DNA of 35,657 nt, taken from Actinomycetes bacterium (GTDB lineage: Bacteria; Actinomycetota; Thermoleophilia; Solirubrobacterales; Solirubrobacteraceae). This document shows positions 1 through 9,831 of the stretch, one piece after another (position 1 is the stretch's first letter; each line of letters begins with the position of its first letter). The notes beneath the pieces were generated by a model, which worked only from the letters and a program-made list of their open reading frames with translations, did no database searches and had not been told where the DNA came from. The stretch spans positions 1 to 35,657 of the forward strand of contig JAKAED010000023.1 in assembly GCA_021820105.1 (NCBI GenBank). Direction: 5' to 3'. Made by a program: the position numbers and the translations under genes.

Positions 1-552
1 GGCAAGGGCGGCAGCAAAGCCCGCTGGCGACTCCCAGCTGCTCCCGAGTCGGATCGACACATCGCGCATCTCCAGCGCGAGCTCCTCATCGAGACCCACG
101 AGCCTGCAGATGACCGTTGGCGGAAGCTGTTCGGTGTACTCCTCAACCAGATCGGCATGGCCGGCGCCAGCGAATCTGTCGATCAAGCGATTGGCCAACT
201 CGACAATCTGCGGCTCAAGCGCGTTGATCTCCTTCTGGTTGAGGGCCTCGCGGGCGAGGCCGCGGTACTCATCGTGCAGAGGCGGGTCGGTGCTGATCGC
301 ACTCTCTCGGTACGGTTGCTTGGGTAGGTCATGCCCCTGTGCCGATGAGAACGTCTGCCAGTCCTTGGCAGCGGCGCGCACATCTGCGTATCTGGTCAGG
401 ATCCAGTGACCGCCGTAGGCCTCGTTCCACCAGGCGGGCTGATGGCGCTGCGATATTGCGTACGCGTCGTACGCCTGATCAACCTCCGCCTCATAGAGCG
501 AGAAACGAGCGGGGAGCTCCCAGCCGGAGCCGCTGGTGCCTTCAATCGTCAT
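1..552 (-). CDS. Cytochrome P450, N-terminal part (cut by window edge)
   Basis: The reverse strand is open from an ATG at 552 to the first base of the window, giving 184 residues with no stop, so the gene is truncated by the edge and not broken. The protein matches the start of a soluble bacterial P450. It has an HWILTRYADV segment followed by DWQTFSS, then STDPPLHDEYR leading into the B/C-helix region, then helix-rich sequence ending LPPTVICRLVGL, which is the usual E/F-region pattern. The heme-binding cysteine and the I-helix would lie outside the window and cannot be checked. There is no membrane anchor, as expected for a soluble bacterial enzyme needing separate ferredoxin partners. The substrate cannot be inferred. 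A 21-bp palindrome lies 71 bp upstream of the start and could control it. Confidence 0.88.
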   Translation of the reverse strand, partial: MTIEGTSGSGWELPARFSLYEAEVDQAYDAYAISQRHQPAWWNEAYGGHWILTRYADVRAAAKDWQTFSSAQGHDLPKQPYRESAISTDPPLHDEYRGLAREALNQKEINALEPQIVELANRLIDRFAGAGHADLVEEYTEQLPPTVICRLVGLDEELALEMRDVSIRLGSSWESPAGFAAALA

Positions 553-622
553 GGTCTCCTCTCAACAGCCGTGGCGTAGAGCCTGATCACTTCTTCTAAC
601 AGCATCCTACTGAACGGAAAGA

Positions 623-643
623 CTGTCCCGTTAAACGGTACAG
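623..643. promoter_or_regulatory. 21-bp near-perfect palindrome, probable repressor operator
   Basis: The arms CTGTCCCGTT and AACGGTACAG flank a single central A. Nine of ten base pairs match and only the fifth position breaks symmetry. It sits between the P450 gene (reverse, start 552) and the alkyltransferase-like gene (forward, start 736). Length and symmetry are typical of TetR-family operators, which often govern P450 genes. No TetR gene is in the window, so the regulator is unknown. Confidence 0.6.
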
Positions 644-735
644 ATGGGTGTGCCGTAGCGGAACTGGGGCTGTCGCCGGGCCGGGAGTCCAAGACGGAGA
701 CCTGCGTCCTGCCTGGCACCATCTGGCTTCAGGAC

Positions 736-1032
736 GTGGAAAATCTCCGGGTGGCCGTCAGCGGAGAGATCATCCGTGGCCGCCTGCGCCGCGTCCCGGC
801 CGGGTTTGTCACAACCTACGGAGATCTGTCTCCAGGGGCCCCGCGTCTGGCCGGCCGTGTGCTGGCTTCCTCGCAGGAGCCGGATCTGCCGTGGTGGCGG
901 GTGGTGCGCAGCGACGGCAGCTGGGCCAAGGGCGAGCGTCAGCGGCGCCTGTTGATGGCTGAGGGCGTTCCGATCAACGGCACGCGGGTGGTGATGCGCG
1001 ACGCCCGGATCGACCCTGAGGCGATCCTCTGA
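736..1032 (+). CDS. MGMT-family alkyltransferase-like (ATL) DNA-binding protein
   Basis: A 98-residue protein starting at GTG 736 matches the C-terminal DNA-binding domain of O6-alkylguanine-DNA alkyltransferase: VPAGFVTTYGDL (helix-turn-helix entry with the nucleotide-flipping tyrosine), RLAGRVLAS (recognition-helix region) and PWWRVVRSDGS. In active methyltransferases the last motif is PCHR with the acceptor cysteine. Here that cysteine is tryptophan, so the protein should bind alkylated guanine but not repair it. Known ATL proteins flag such lesions for nucleotide excision repair. The reading frame stays open upstream of 736 but has no better start codon, and no good ribosome site is visible. 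It converges on the debranching-enzyme gene with 36 bp between the stops. Confidence 0.8.
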   Translation: MENLRVAVSGEIIRGRLRRVPAGFVTTYGDLSPGAPRLAGRVLASSQEPDLPWWRVVRSDGSWAKGERQRRLLMAEGVPINGTRVVMRDARIDPEAIL

Positions 1033-1068
1033 ACCCTGCCGAGGCCGCGCGGGCCCAACCCGGACCGG

Positions 1069-2925
1069 TCAGCTCTGCGCTTGGATTGCCCGCCGGGCCC
1101 TCAGCACCTCGGCCACGGACCAGGCCTGGAAGGGGCAGCCACTGGCGGCGTGGGGAGGATCACCGTCAGCCGTCTCCGACACCGAGCCGAGGCCCCACTC
1201 GCACAGGTGTGCCTCGATCCCGTCGAGCAGCCCCTCAGTTGGAAGTCCAACCCGCATTGAGGCCTCCGCATATGGCCCGATCAGCCATGGCCAGACCGTT
1301 CCCTCGTGGTAGGCGCTGTCACGTTCAGCCGAGCTGCCACGGTGCCGGCCGCGGTAGGCCGGATCGGCCGGATCGAGGCTGCGCAGACCGATGGAGGTCA
1401 GCAGCGGAGCGCAGGCGGACACCACCGCTGGATCCCTGAGCGGAGCATGCGGCAGGGAGACGGCCAGCAACTGGTTTGGCCGCAGCGTCGGATCGCCGAC
1501 GAGGTCGGCGCACCGCTCACCTGATCTGAAGGCCCCAGCGAACGACCCGCGGGCGTGACGCTCGGCCTCGCGCACTCGGGTCGGGTCGCGTCCGAGTCGC
1601 TCAAGCAGGCCGGCAACGGTCGCCAGGCCGTTGATCCACAGCGCGTTGATCTCGACCGCCTTGCCCGCCCGCTGAGTGACCGGCACACCGTTCACCCGGG
1701 CGTCCATCCAGGTGAGCGCGAGGCCGTCGGCACCCTGACGCAACAGTCCGTCGGCGGGGTCCACCGCGATCCCGTAACGGGTGCCGTGAAGGTGCGCATC
1801 AACCACGCCCAGGAGGCCGTCGATCACCTCAGCTGCCAGGTCCAGGTCGCCCGTGCGATCAACGTGACGGCCAACCGCGTGCAGGAACCAGAGCGTCCCG
1901 TCGGCGGTGTTGTACTCAAGCGTTCCGGTGTCAGCGGTATTGGCGAGCATCCCCTCACTCAGGGTTGCGGCCTGGCGCAGCAGGAGTTCGCGCCCCAGTT
2001 CGAAGCGGCCGGTCTCAAGTAGCAGGCCTTCATAGGAGATCATGGTGTCCCGCGACCAGTCCCCGAACCACGGGTAGCCGGCCACAACCGTGGGGCCGGC
2101 GACAAGGAACTGGTCGGCGGCGAGCAGCAGGGTCGCGTCCACGGCGTCATGCGCACCGGCGACCAACGCTCGGCTGCGGGCTCTGGCAGCACCGACCGCG
2201 CCGTGGGGCGGACGCTCGGACAGGTCACCGGCCCAGGCTGCGACGGTCAGCGTGTCTCCGGTCTTCAGCTCGGCCGCGAACGTTCCCGCATGCAGAAGGT
2301 CTTCACGGTCGCTCAGGCCACGAGCCGCCTCCTCGCGGTAGCGGACTCCCAGGTACCAGTCGCCGGCCGGGCTCCACCCAGGCCCGGCGACGCGGTAGGC
2401 GTCCTCAAACACGAAGCCATCCGGCTGGCTGGCGAGTTTCGCGTCGCCGGCGAAGCGCTCCCCGTGCACGTTGCGCCAGGTCGCAAGCGCTGAGAGCTCG
2501 AGTCGAACCGCGCCTGGGGCGGCGATCAACTTGTGTGTGACCACGACAGCCGCCCGCCCGTGGATCGTCGCGAGCTCGCGCTCGAGGATCACGTCGCCGA
2601 GCTGCCAGCGCCAGCGGGGTAGCCCGTCCTCCAATTCAAAGTAGGCCAGCTGCACATGGCCGACCGGGTCGATGGTGCCGTCATGCCACTCATGCACCCC
2701 GAGCGGCGTGCGAGCATCGCCGATCATCACCGTCGGGTCAAGGGCCGCCAGGCCGAGCATGCGGCCGCCCGGTGGCGCCGTGGCCACCACCAACAGTCCG
2801 TGGTAGCGCCGTGTGCGCAGGCCGCCGACCGTACCCATCGCGTAACCGCCGAGCCCGTCTGGCACGAGCCACTCCCGGGTTGAAGCCTGACCCAGATCTC
2901 CGCAGAGCTGCCGACCAAAGCGCAT
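1069..2925 (-). CDS. Glycogen debranching enzyme (amylo-alpha-1,6-glucosidase, GH133-like)
   Basis: About 618 residues from ATG 2925. The protein opens with TREWLVPDGLGGYAMGTVGG and TRRYHGLLV, the hallmark of the N-terminal domain of bacterial/archaeal debranching enzymes. The C-terminal (alpha/alpha)6 barrel shows PWFGDWSRDTMISYEG, LEYNTADGTLWF, ALTWMDARVNG, KAVEINALWINGLA and YHEGTVWPWLIGPY. It should hydrolyse alpha-1,6 branches of glycogen or maltodextrin in the cytosol; there is no signal peptide. The frame extends to an ATG at 3114, but that would run into the neighbouring divergent gene and add sequence unlike the family, so 2925 is preferred. It is divergent from the GH63-like glucosidase, and the pair share a 94-bp promoter interval. 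Confidence 0.9.
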   Translation of the reverse strand: MRFGRQLCGDLGQASTREWLVPDGLGGYAMGTVGGLRTRRYHGLLVVATAPPGGRMLGLAALDPTVMIGDARTPLGVHEWHDGTIDPVGHVQLAYFELEDGLPRWRWQLGDVILERELATIHGRAAVVVTHKLIAAPGAVRLELSALATWRNVHGERFAGDAKLASQPDGFVFEDAYRVAGPGWSPAGDWYLGVRYREEAARGLSDREDLLHAGTFAAELKTGDTLTVAAWAGDLSERPPHGAVGAARARSRALVAGAHDAVDATLLLAADQFLVAGPTVVAGYPWFGDWSRDTMISYEGLLLETGRFELGRELLLRQAATLSEGMLANTADTGTLEYNTADGTLWFLHAVGRHVDRTGDLDLAAEVIDGLLGVVDAHLHGTRYGIAVDPADGLLRQGADGLALTWMDARVNGVPVTQRAGKAVEINALWINGLATVAGLLERLGRDPTRVREAERHARGSFAGAFRSGERCADLVGDPTLRPNQLLAVSLPHAPLRDPAVVSACAPLLTSIGLRSLDPADPAYRGRHRGSSAERDSAYHEGTVWPWLIGPYAEASMRVGLPTEGLLDGIEAHLCEWGLGSVSETADGDPPHAASGCPFQAWSVAEVLRARRAIQAQS

Positions 2926-3019
2926 GTACGGGTGGTAGCGCCACCGCGTCGCCGAGTCCACTCCAACGCGGGGCGCGATCCATCCAAAAATCGGACTATG
3001 CGTGAAACACTGTGGGTCG

Positions 3020-5613
<2,594 letters not shown>

Positions 5614-5617
<4 letters not shown>

Positions 5618-6468
5618 GCGCCGCCGTAGGTGACGATCAGGTCGGTCGCGACGCCGATGATGAAGCCGGCGGCGAGCAGGTAGAGCCCAAGTGTGCGGTG
5701 TCCGTAGCGGCGCATGCCGCCCCAGATCTCGCCGATCACGTACAGGATCGCGCCGCCGGCCAGTGCGTAGGCGCAGAGCTCCAGCGGGTTTGAGTGAAGC
5801 TGATACCCGAGCAGGGTTCCCAGGAAGGTGGGGCCGCCGCCGATCAGGCCGGCCAGACCGAGCCATCCCCAGGACGGTCGCACGTCCCCGAGCGGTCCCA
5901 CGATTCCAAATCCCTCGGTGGCGTTGTGCAGCCCGAAGCCGATGACCAGGACGGTCGCCAGACCGATCGCGCCCGACTTGGCGGACACGCCGATCGCGAG
6001 CCCCTCGGCGAAGTTGTGCACTCCGATTGCGGCTGCCACCGTCATCCCGGTCTTCAGGGCCGCTTGACGGCGTTCGTCGTGGAGTCGAACCTCGTCTGCG
6101 GCCAGCGCCACGGCGCCGGCGGCACCGCCGCTCACTGGCGCGGGCTCACCGCGGCGGTGTTTGAGCGTGCACTCAACCTGGGAGATTCCTGCTGTCCCGA
6201 GCGTGACCCCCACCGCCAGCACCGCGAACAGTTCGAGCACGTGCCCAAAGCCGGCGCGATGGTCCTTGAAGCTGGTCAGCGCGGCGTTGACGATGCCCAT
6301 CGCGTGGCTGGTGACGTCCATGAAGATGAAGGCGAGGATCCCGGCCGCGAACATCGCCAGACCGATCCGCACGCGGACGCTTCTGATCGGCATCCGCCCG
6401 ACCGGCAGGCCAAGGTAGATCGTGAGCCCGGCGATCGCGCCGAGCAGCGTGGTGTGGAGGAAGCTCAT
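5614..6468 (-). CDS. ZIP-family divalent metal transporter
   Basis: A 284-residue membrane protein with seven to eight hydrophobic segments. It carries the two signature ZIP metal-binding helices, HNFAEGLAIG and HNATEGFGI, where the histidines and glutamates line the transport path. A charged cytoplasmic loop (around residues 100-140) separates helices 3 and 4 as in the family. Likely cargo is zinc, iron or manganese; the sequence does not decide which. A DtxR/MntR-like palindromic operator lies 19-50 bp upstream of the ATG, which argues for iron or manganese control. There is little room for a 5' leader and no clear Shine-Dalgarno. The stop codon overlaps the stop of the convergent glucosidase gene. 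Confidence 0.88.
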
Positions 6469-6486
6469 GAGAGTGTGCGAAGGGGG

Positions 6487-6518
6487 ACTTAGGCAACCCG
6501 AATTAGGGTCCCCTAAGT
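6487..6518. promoter_or_regulatory. DtxR/MntR-like metal-responsive operator
   Basis: Outer arms ACTTAGG (6487-6493) and CCTAAGT (6512-6518) form a perfect inverted repeat. Nested inside is TTAGGGTCCCCTAA (6503-6516), a 14-bp palindrome broken only at its centre. TTAGG/CCTAA half-sites are those bound by iron- and manganese-dependent DtxR-superfamily repressors. The placement just upstream of the ZIP transporter start fits repression of metal uptake when metal is plentiful. The repressor gene itself is not in the window. Confidence 0.65.
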
Positions 6519-6591
6519 TCTAGCAGCACTGATCCATCGCCGGTGTCCAGATACACGACCACAGCCCCGCCTGCGGAGCGGGCCGTGCCGC

Positions 6592-7455
6592 TCAGCGCAG
6601 GTAGCCGTGGGAGCGCAGGAAGCGCTGCAACCTGACCAGGAACTTGCTGCCGCTGGGCTGAACCGGATCCAGGGCGCTGTTCAGGTGCCCGGCCGCCAAC
6701 TGCTGGTTGAGGTAGCGGGTGACCAGCGCGCTGTGGCCGAGCTCATCCTCGTCGGCCGCCCAGGCCGCAATCACGCCGACACTGTCCTGGTAGGACGGAG
6801 CCATCCGGTGGTAGATCCTCAGCCAGAACGCGGCGTCCTTGGCGATCAGGCCCGGGTAGTCACGCGTGACGTTTTGGAACCGCCCATGGTCGAAACGGAT
6901 GACCTCGATCGGCATTCCGGAACCTGCGTAGTCTGTGAACTCGTAGGCAAACGCGTCGTCCGCCGTCAGGAACTCAAAGCGGCCGTTGTGATTGAGGTCG
7001 GTGAGCGTCGCTCCAGGATCGCCAAAGTCGTATTGGGCCTTGCGGTAGGTCTTGGTCGCGGCGTCATATGAGAAGACCTGCTCAATGGTGCAGCAGTGCG
7101 CGCCAGCGCTGAACAGGTTCAACACCACGTTCGGCTCCGCGCCGGGCTCCAGATGGATCACCTTCACGGACGAGCTCCGGCCGCCGGTCGATCCGGGGCT
7201 GCAGAACATTCCACACAGCTGCGCATGCACCGTGGCGCTGTAGGTGACCGCCGAGCCTCGTTTGATCGTCAGGCGCATGTCCTTGTACTTGGGATAGCTC
7301 CCGGTGAACGTGAGGGCTGCGCTGACGCTGCCCAGTTGGGCTGTCTGCCGCGCCGCATACGCAGAGGAGGCTGCCATCGTCAGGCAGACCAACGCTCCGC
7401 ACAAGATTCGCAAACCTCTGGACATCGGCCGCGATGCTAACGCGATCACGCTCAT
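6592..7455 (-). CDS. Secreted protein of unknown function with Asp-rich loop
   Basis: A 287-residue protein whose N-terminus is a secretion signal: basic SRGLR, a hydrophobic stretch, and a probable cleavage after SSAYA. Starting at ATG 7425 would place the basic residues at the very N-terminus and is a plausible alternative to 7455. The mature part has an LTDLNHNGRFEFLTADD segment resembling FG-GAP/VCBS-type calcium-binding loops. It also has two cysteine pairs, CGMFC and HCC, that could form disulfides outside the membrane. The C-terminal third is helical and basic (FLVRLQRFLRSHGYLR). I do not recognise a named family. It lies upstream of the ZIP transporter gene on the same strand, 123 bp away. 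Confidence 0.7.
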   Translation of the reverse strand: MSVIALASRPMSRGLRILCGALVCLTMAASSAYAARQTAQLGSVSAALTFTGSYPKYKDMRLTIKRGSAVTYSATVHAQLCGMFCSPGSTGGRSSSVKVIHLEPGAEPNVVLNLFSAGAHCCTIEQVFSYDAATKTYRKAQYDFGDPGATLTDLNHNGRFEFLTADDAFAYEFTDYAGSGMPIEVIRFDHGRFQNVTRDYPGLIAKDAAFWLRIYHRMAPSYQDSVGVIAAWAADEDELGHSALVTRYLNQQLAAGHLNSALDPVQPSGSKFLVRLQRFLRSHGYLR

Positions 7456-7472
7456 CCATGCTGCTTGCGTAC

Positions 7473-7487
7473 TTCAGCTCTGCTGAA
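7473..7487. promoter_or_regulatory. Short perfect inverted repeat TTCAGC-N3-GCTGAA
   Basis: Six-base arms separated by three bases, located 18 bp upstream of the secreted protein's start and 14 bp before the tiny hydrophobic open frame on the other strand. It could be an operator in a divergent promoter or merely a small hairpin. Confidence 0.3.
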
Positions 7488-7501
7488 ACGTCTCCAGCGC
7501 G

Positions 7502-7567
7502 ATGATTCTGTTGTTCCTGACGGTGCTCCTGTTGATCACGGTCTTTGTGATCCTCGCGGTCCATTAG
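7502..7567 (+). CDS. Possible 21-residue hydrophobic microprotein
   Basis: ATG at 7502 to TAG at 7565-7567 encodes 21 residues that are almost entirely aliphatic (begins MILLFLTVLLL, ends ILAVH), enough for one membrane helix. It lies in a gap with no other gene, divergent from the secreted protein and 71 bp before the DUF952 gene. No good ribosome site precedes the ATG, which lowers confidence. It may be a single-pass membrane peptide or chance. Confidence 0.3.
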   Translation: MILLFLTVLLLITVFVILAVH

Positions 7568-7638
7568 CCGAAGCGCGCTGCGCGGGCGTCAGCCCGACCG
7601 GCGACGCAGGCCCGCCGATCAAGCTGGACAATCATCCA

Positions 7639-7986
7639 ATGAAGCGGCTCTTCCACATCGCGCGCGCTGAGGATTGGGAGCGTGGCGCCGACGCAGGCGG
7701 GTACCGCGTCTCGACTCTTGGCCGGGATCTTGATCAGGAGGGATTCATCCACCTCTCCCACGCACATCAGGTCAAGGGTGTGGCTGACGCCTTCTACCGC
7801 GGCATGACCGATCTTGTCCTCCTTGAACTCGACGCCGAGCGGGTCGCCGATCAGGTGCGGTTGGATCCGGTGCCCGGTACCGGCGAGCTGTTCCCGCACC
7901 TCTACGGAGAGATCACCCCTGATGTTGTGCTCGCGGTCCGGCCCCTGGTTCCGCGTTCAGACGGAAGCTTCGACCCAGTCGCCTGA
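7639..7986 (+). CDS. DUF952 family protein
   Basis: A 115-residue protein from ATG 7639. The family pattern is clear: LFHIARAEDWE at the start, then the invariant EGFIHLSHAHQV, a VADAFYRG segment, DLVLLELD and FPHLYGEI near the end. DUF952 proteins are small, cytosolic and uncharacterised; the conserved His/Ser/Tyr cluster suggests a compact binding or catalytic pocket, and a distant ADP-ribosyltransferase-like fold has been suggested for related domains. The frame continues upstream to 7465, but that stretch lacks family similarity. It is followed by a 155-bp gap before the SHOCT operon, so it is probably transcribed separately. Confidence 0.85.
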   Translation: MKRLFHIARAEDWERGADAGGYRVSTLGRDLDQEGFIHLSHAHQVKGVADAFYRGMTDLVLLELDAERVADQVRLDPVPGTGELFPHLYGEITPDVVLAVRPLVPRSDGSFDPVA

Positions 7987-8056
7987 TGGCCAACGGCTGT
8001 ATCGGCCGGCAAGCCGAGCAGTACCGCCCTCAGCTTCACAGCTCCCACACCGGAGT

Positions 8057-8110
8057 CTTGACCGTTCCTTGACCAAAGCCACCACATGAGTTTGACCTCC
8101 CCGACTGACC
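8057..8110 (+). promoter_or_regulatory. Direct repeats CTTGACC with 11-bp period, candidate OmpR-type binding site
   Basis: CTTGACC occurs at 8057-8063 and 8068-8074, exactly 11 bp apart; TTGACC recurs at 8092-8097 and CTGACC at 8105-8110. Head-to-tail repeats one helical turn apart are the usual target of OmpR/PhoB-type response regulators. An OmpR-type regulator is the third gene of the operon starting 32 bp downstream, so autoregulation is a reasonable inference. No convincing -10/-35 pair was found. Confidence 0.45.
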
Positions 8111-8141
8111 ATCAGTGAAGGTCTAATCGAAGGAGCAAGCC

Positions 8142-8402
8142 ATGTGGATGTTCAACGGATACGGAATGGGTGCAGGGGGATGGTTTCTGATGGCTCTCTT
8201 CTGGATACTGCTGGTCGCGCTTGTCGTCTTTGCGGCCCTCCGGCTGTTTCCGTCAAGCGCCGGTGGTGAACGCCACCATCGGGAGCCGCAGGAGTCTCCG
8301 TCTGAGATCCTCAGGCGGCGTCTCGCCAGCGGTGAGATTGACGCCGCCACGTTTGATCAGCTGAACTCGAAGCTCGCTGACTCAGCACGGGACAAGCGGT
8401 GA
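8142..8402 (+). CDS. SHOCT-domain small membrane protein
   Basis: An 86-residue protein with a strong ribosome site (AAGGAGC) before ATG 8142. The N-terminal Gly/Trp-rich stretch (MWMFNGYGMGAGGW) leads into one membrane helix (about residues 13-35). A charged linker follows, then a C-terminal SHOCT motif of the pattern PSEILRRRLASGEIDAATFD. SHOCT domains are short helical modules thought to promote oligomerisation. Such proteins commonly sit beside metal or envelope-stress genes. It is the first gene of a four-gene operon whose members overlap, ending in a response regulator and kinase, so it is likely part of the same envelope response. Confidence 0.85.
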   Translation: MWMFNGYGMGAGGWFLMALFWILLVALVVFAALRLFPSSAGGERHHREPQESPSEILRRRLASGEIDAATFDQLNSKLADSARDKR

Positions 8403-8407
8403 GGGCA

Positions 8408-9094
8408 ATGGCGACGTGGCGCCTCATGCTTGGGCTCATCGCCGCGGCGGTTGTTGCCATTGGGGCCGCGGCGGTTGTGCCCGGCTCCGCACGGCCCGGT
8501 TCGGCTGACAGCTACGACAGCTACATGTATCGAATGCTGGGGTCCGGCTACGCGTACCGGCCCGACCGGCCGGCGCCGGTGACGGACCTGGCCGCCGCGC
8601 GAGCAGACGCGCAGAGGTTCGCCAACCACCTTGGTCTGCGGGTCGCTGGGGTGCTTGAGTTCCGCAACAACTTCTACGTGAAACTGAACGACCATGGTGG
8701 TCGCGCCGCCACCGAGGGGCTCGTGGATCCGCAGACCGGCATGGTGTCGATCGAGTACGGACCAGCGATGATGTGGAACACGCGTTACGGCGTGGGCCGC
8801 GCGGCTCAGCGGATGATGGGCAGTTACAGCTACGGATACAGCGGCACCGGAGGCTCGGCGGCCGGTACCGTGAGCGTGTCGACCGCACGTGCGCATACGC
8901 TCGCGCAGCGGTGGCTCGACGCCAATGAGCCGGGCACGCGGGTCGAGTCCGGCGCTGACGCTTTTCCTGGCTACTACACGCTGGAAACGCTTCGTGGTGG
9001 GAGGATCTCGGGAATGATCTCGGTCAACGCCGGCACGGGAGCAGTGTGGCCGCACTGGTGGCATGGCGCCTTCATCGCCGGGTGGAAGGCATGA
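8408..9094 (+). CDS. Exported Met/Tyr-rich protein of unknown function
   Basis: About 228 residues from ATG 8408; GTG 8399, overlapping the SHOCT stop, is an alternative. A hydrophobic helix (residues 6-24) serves as signal or anchor. The exported part begins with a Tyr/Ser/Met-rich region (DSYDSYMYRMLGSGYAY). Two repeated alpha/beta modules of PepSY-like character follow: one with FRNNFYVKLND and LVDPQTGMVSIEYGPAMMWN, and one with GYYTLETLRGG and SVNAGTGAVWP. Between them is RMMGSYSYGYSG. I recall similar proteins next to metal-related genes, but no function is established. Position between a SHOCT protein and a two-component pair suggests it is a ligand-binding or target component of that signalling unit. 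Confidence 0.7.
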   Translation: MATWRLMLGLIAAAVVAIGAAAVVPGSARPGSADSYDSYMYRMLGSGYAYRPDRPAPVTDLAAARADAQRFANHLGLRVAGVLEFRNNFYVKLNDHGGRAATEGLVDPQTGMVSIEYGPAMMWNTRYGVGRAAQRMMGSYSYGYSGTGGSAAGTVSVSTARAHTLAQRWLDANEPGTRVESGADAFPGYYTLETLRGGRISGMISVNAGTGAVWPHWWHGAFIAGWKA

Positions 9095-9831
9095 GTGGTG
9101 ACGCTGCGGAGAGTCTGGTGACCGGCGGGCCGCTGCCCGCCGGTCTTCGAGCGCTGGTGGTGGACGACGAGCCGCCGCTGGTCAAGGTCGTATCCACCTA
9201 TCTCGAGCGGGAGGGCTTCACCGTGGTGACGGCCGCTGACGGCGAGCGGGCGGTGGAGCTGGCGCGCGAGTTCTCCCCTGATGTGATCGTGCTTGACCTG
9301 ATGCTCCCGGGGATCGACGGGATCGAGGCGTGTCGCCGGATCAGGTCCTTCAGCGACGCCTACATCGTGATGCTGACCGCGCGGGTGGAGGAGATCGACC
9401 GGATCGTGGGTCTGTCGACCGGTGCCGATGACTACGTGACCAAGCCCTTCTCACCCGGTGAGCTGATGGCGCGCGTGCGAGCGATGCTGAGGCGGCCGCG
9501 AGCCGGCAGCCAGACCCCGACCCCACAGACACGGAGGTTTGGTGACCTGGAGCTGGACCCGCAGGCACGCGAGGTCAGGGTGGCCGGCAGCTCGGTCGAG
9601 CTGACCAAGCTGGAGTTTGACCTGCTGGAGGTCATCTCCGGGGAGCCGCGTGTCGCGTTCAGCCGTGAGCGGTTGCTGGAACGAGTCTGGGGTCCCGGCT
9701 GGTTCGGCGATGATCACGTCGTGGACGTGCACATTGCAAACGTCAGGAGCAAGCTCGGTGATGATCCCCGCAACCCCAGATATGTGCGCACGGTCCGCGG
9801 GGTTGGCTACCGCATGGGGGATGGGCAGTGA
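9091..9831 (+). CDS. OmpR/PhoB-type response regulator
   Basis: A 246-residue regulator. ATG 9091 overlaps the upstream stop in an ATGA, indicating coupled translation. The receiver domain has the acidic pair in LVVDDE, phosphoacceptor Asp69 in VIVLDLMLPG, the conserved threonine in MLTAR and the lysine in TKPF. The C-terminal winged helix (about residues 150-245) ends with the typical VDVHIANVRSKLGDD and RTVRGVGYRM. It should bind tandem direct repeats and is paired with the kinase that overlaps its end. A 15-residue tail before the first receiver strand is longer than usual. CTTGACC repeats ahead of the operon are a plausible target. Confidence 0.95.
   Translation: MSGDAAESLVTGGPLPAGLRALVVDDEPPLVKVVSTYLEREGFTVVTAADGERAVELAREFSPDVIVLDLMLPGIDGIEACRRIRSFSDAYIVMLTARVEEIDRIVGLSTGADDYVTKPFSPGELMARVRAMLRRPRAGSQTPTPQTRRFGDLELDPQAREVRVAGSSVELTKLEFDLLEVISGEPRVAFSRERLLERVWGPGWFGDDHVVDVHIANVRSKLGDDPRNPRYVRTVRGVGYRMGDGQ

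Noticed and set aside
110-599. Forward-strand open frames over the left edge
   Set aside because: They lie opposite the P450 coding sequence, whose reverse-strand translation shows clear family motifs; the forward products have no recognisable features.
8122-8127. TCTAAT as a -10 box for the SHOCT operon
   Set aside because: It is 14 bp before the ATG and overlaps the region needed for the ribosome site; no -35 at proper spacing.
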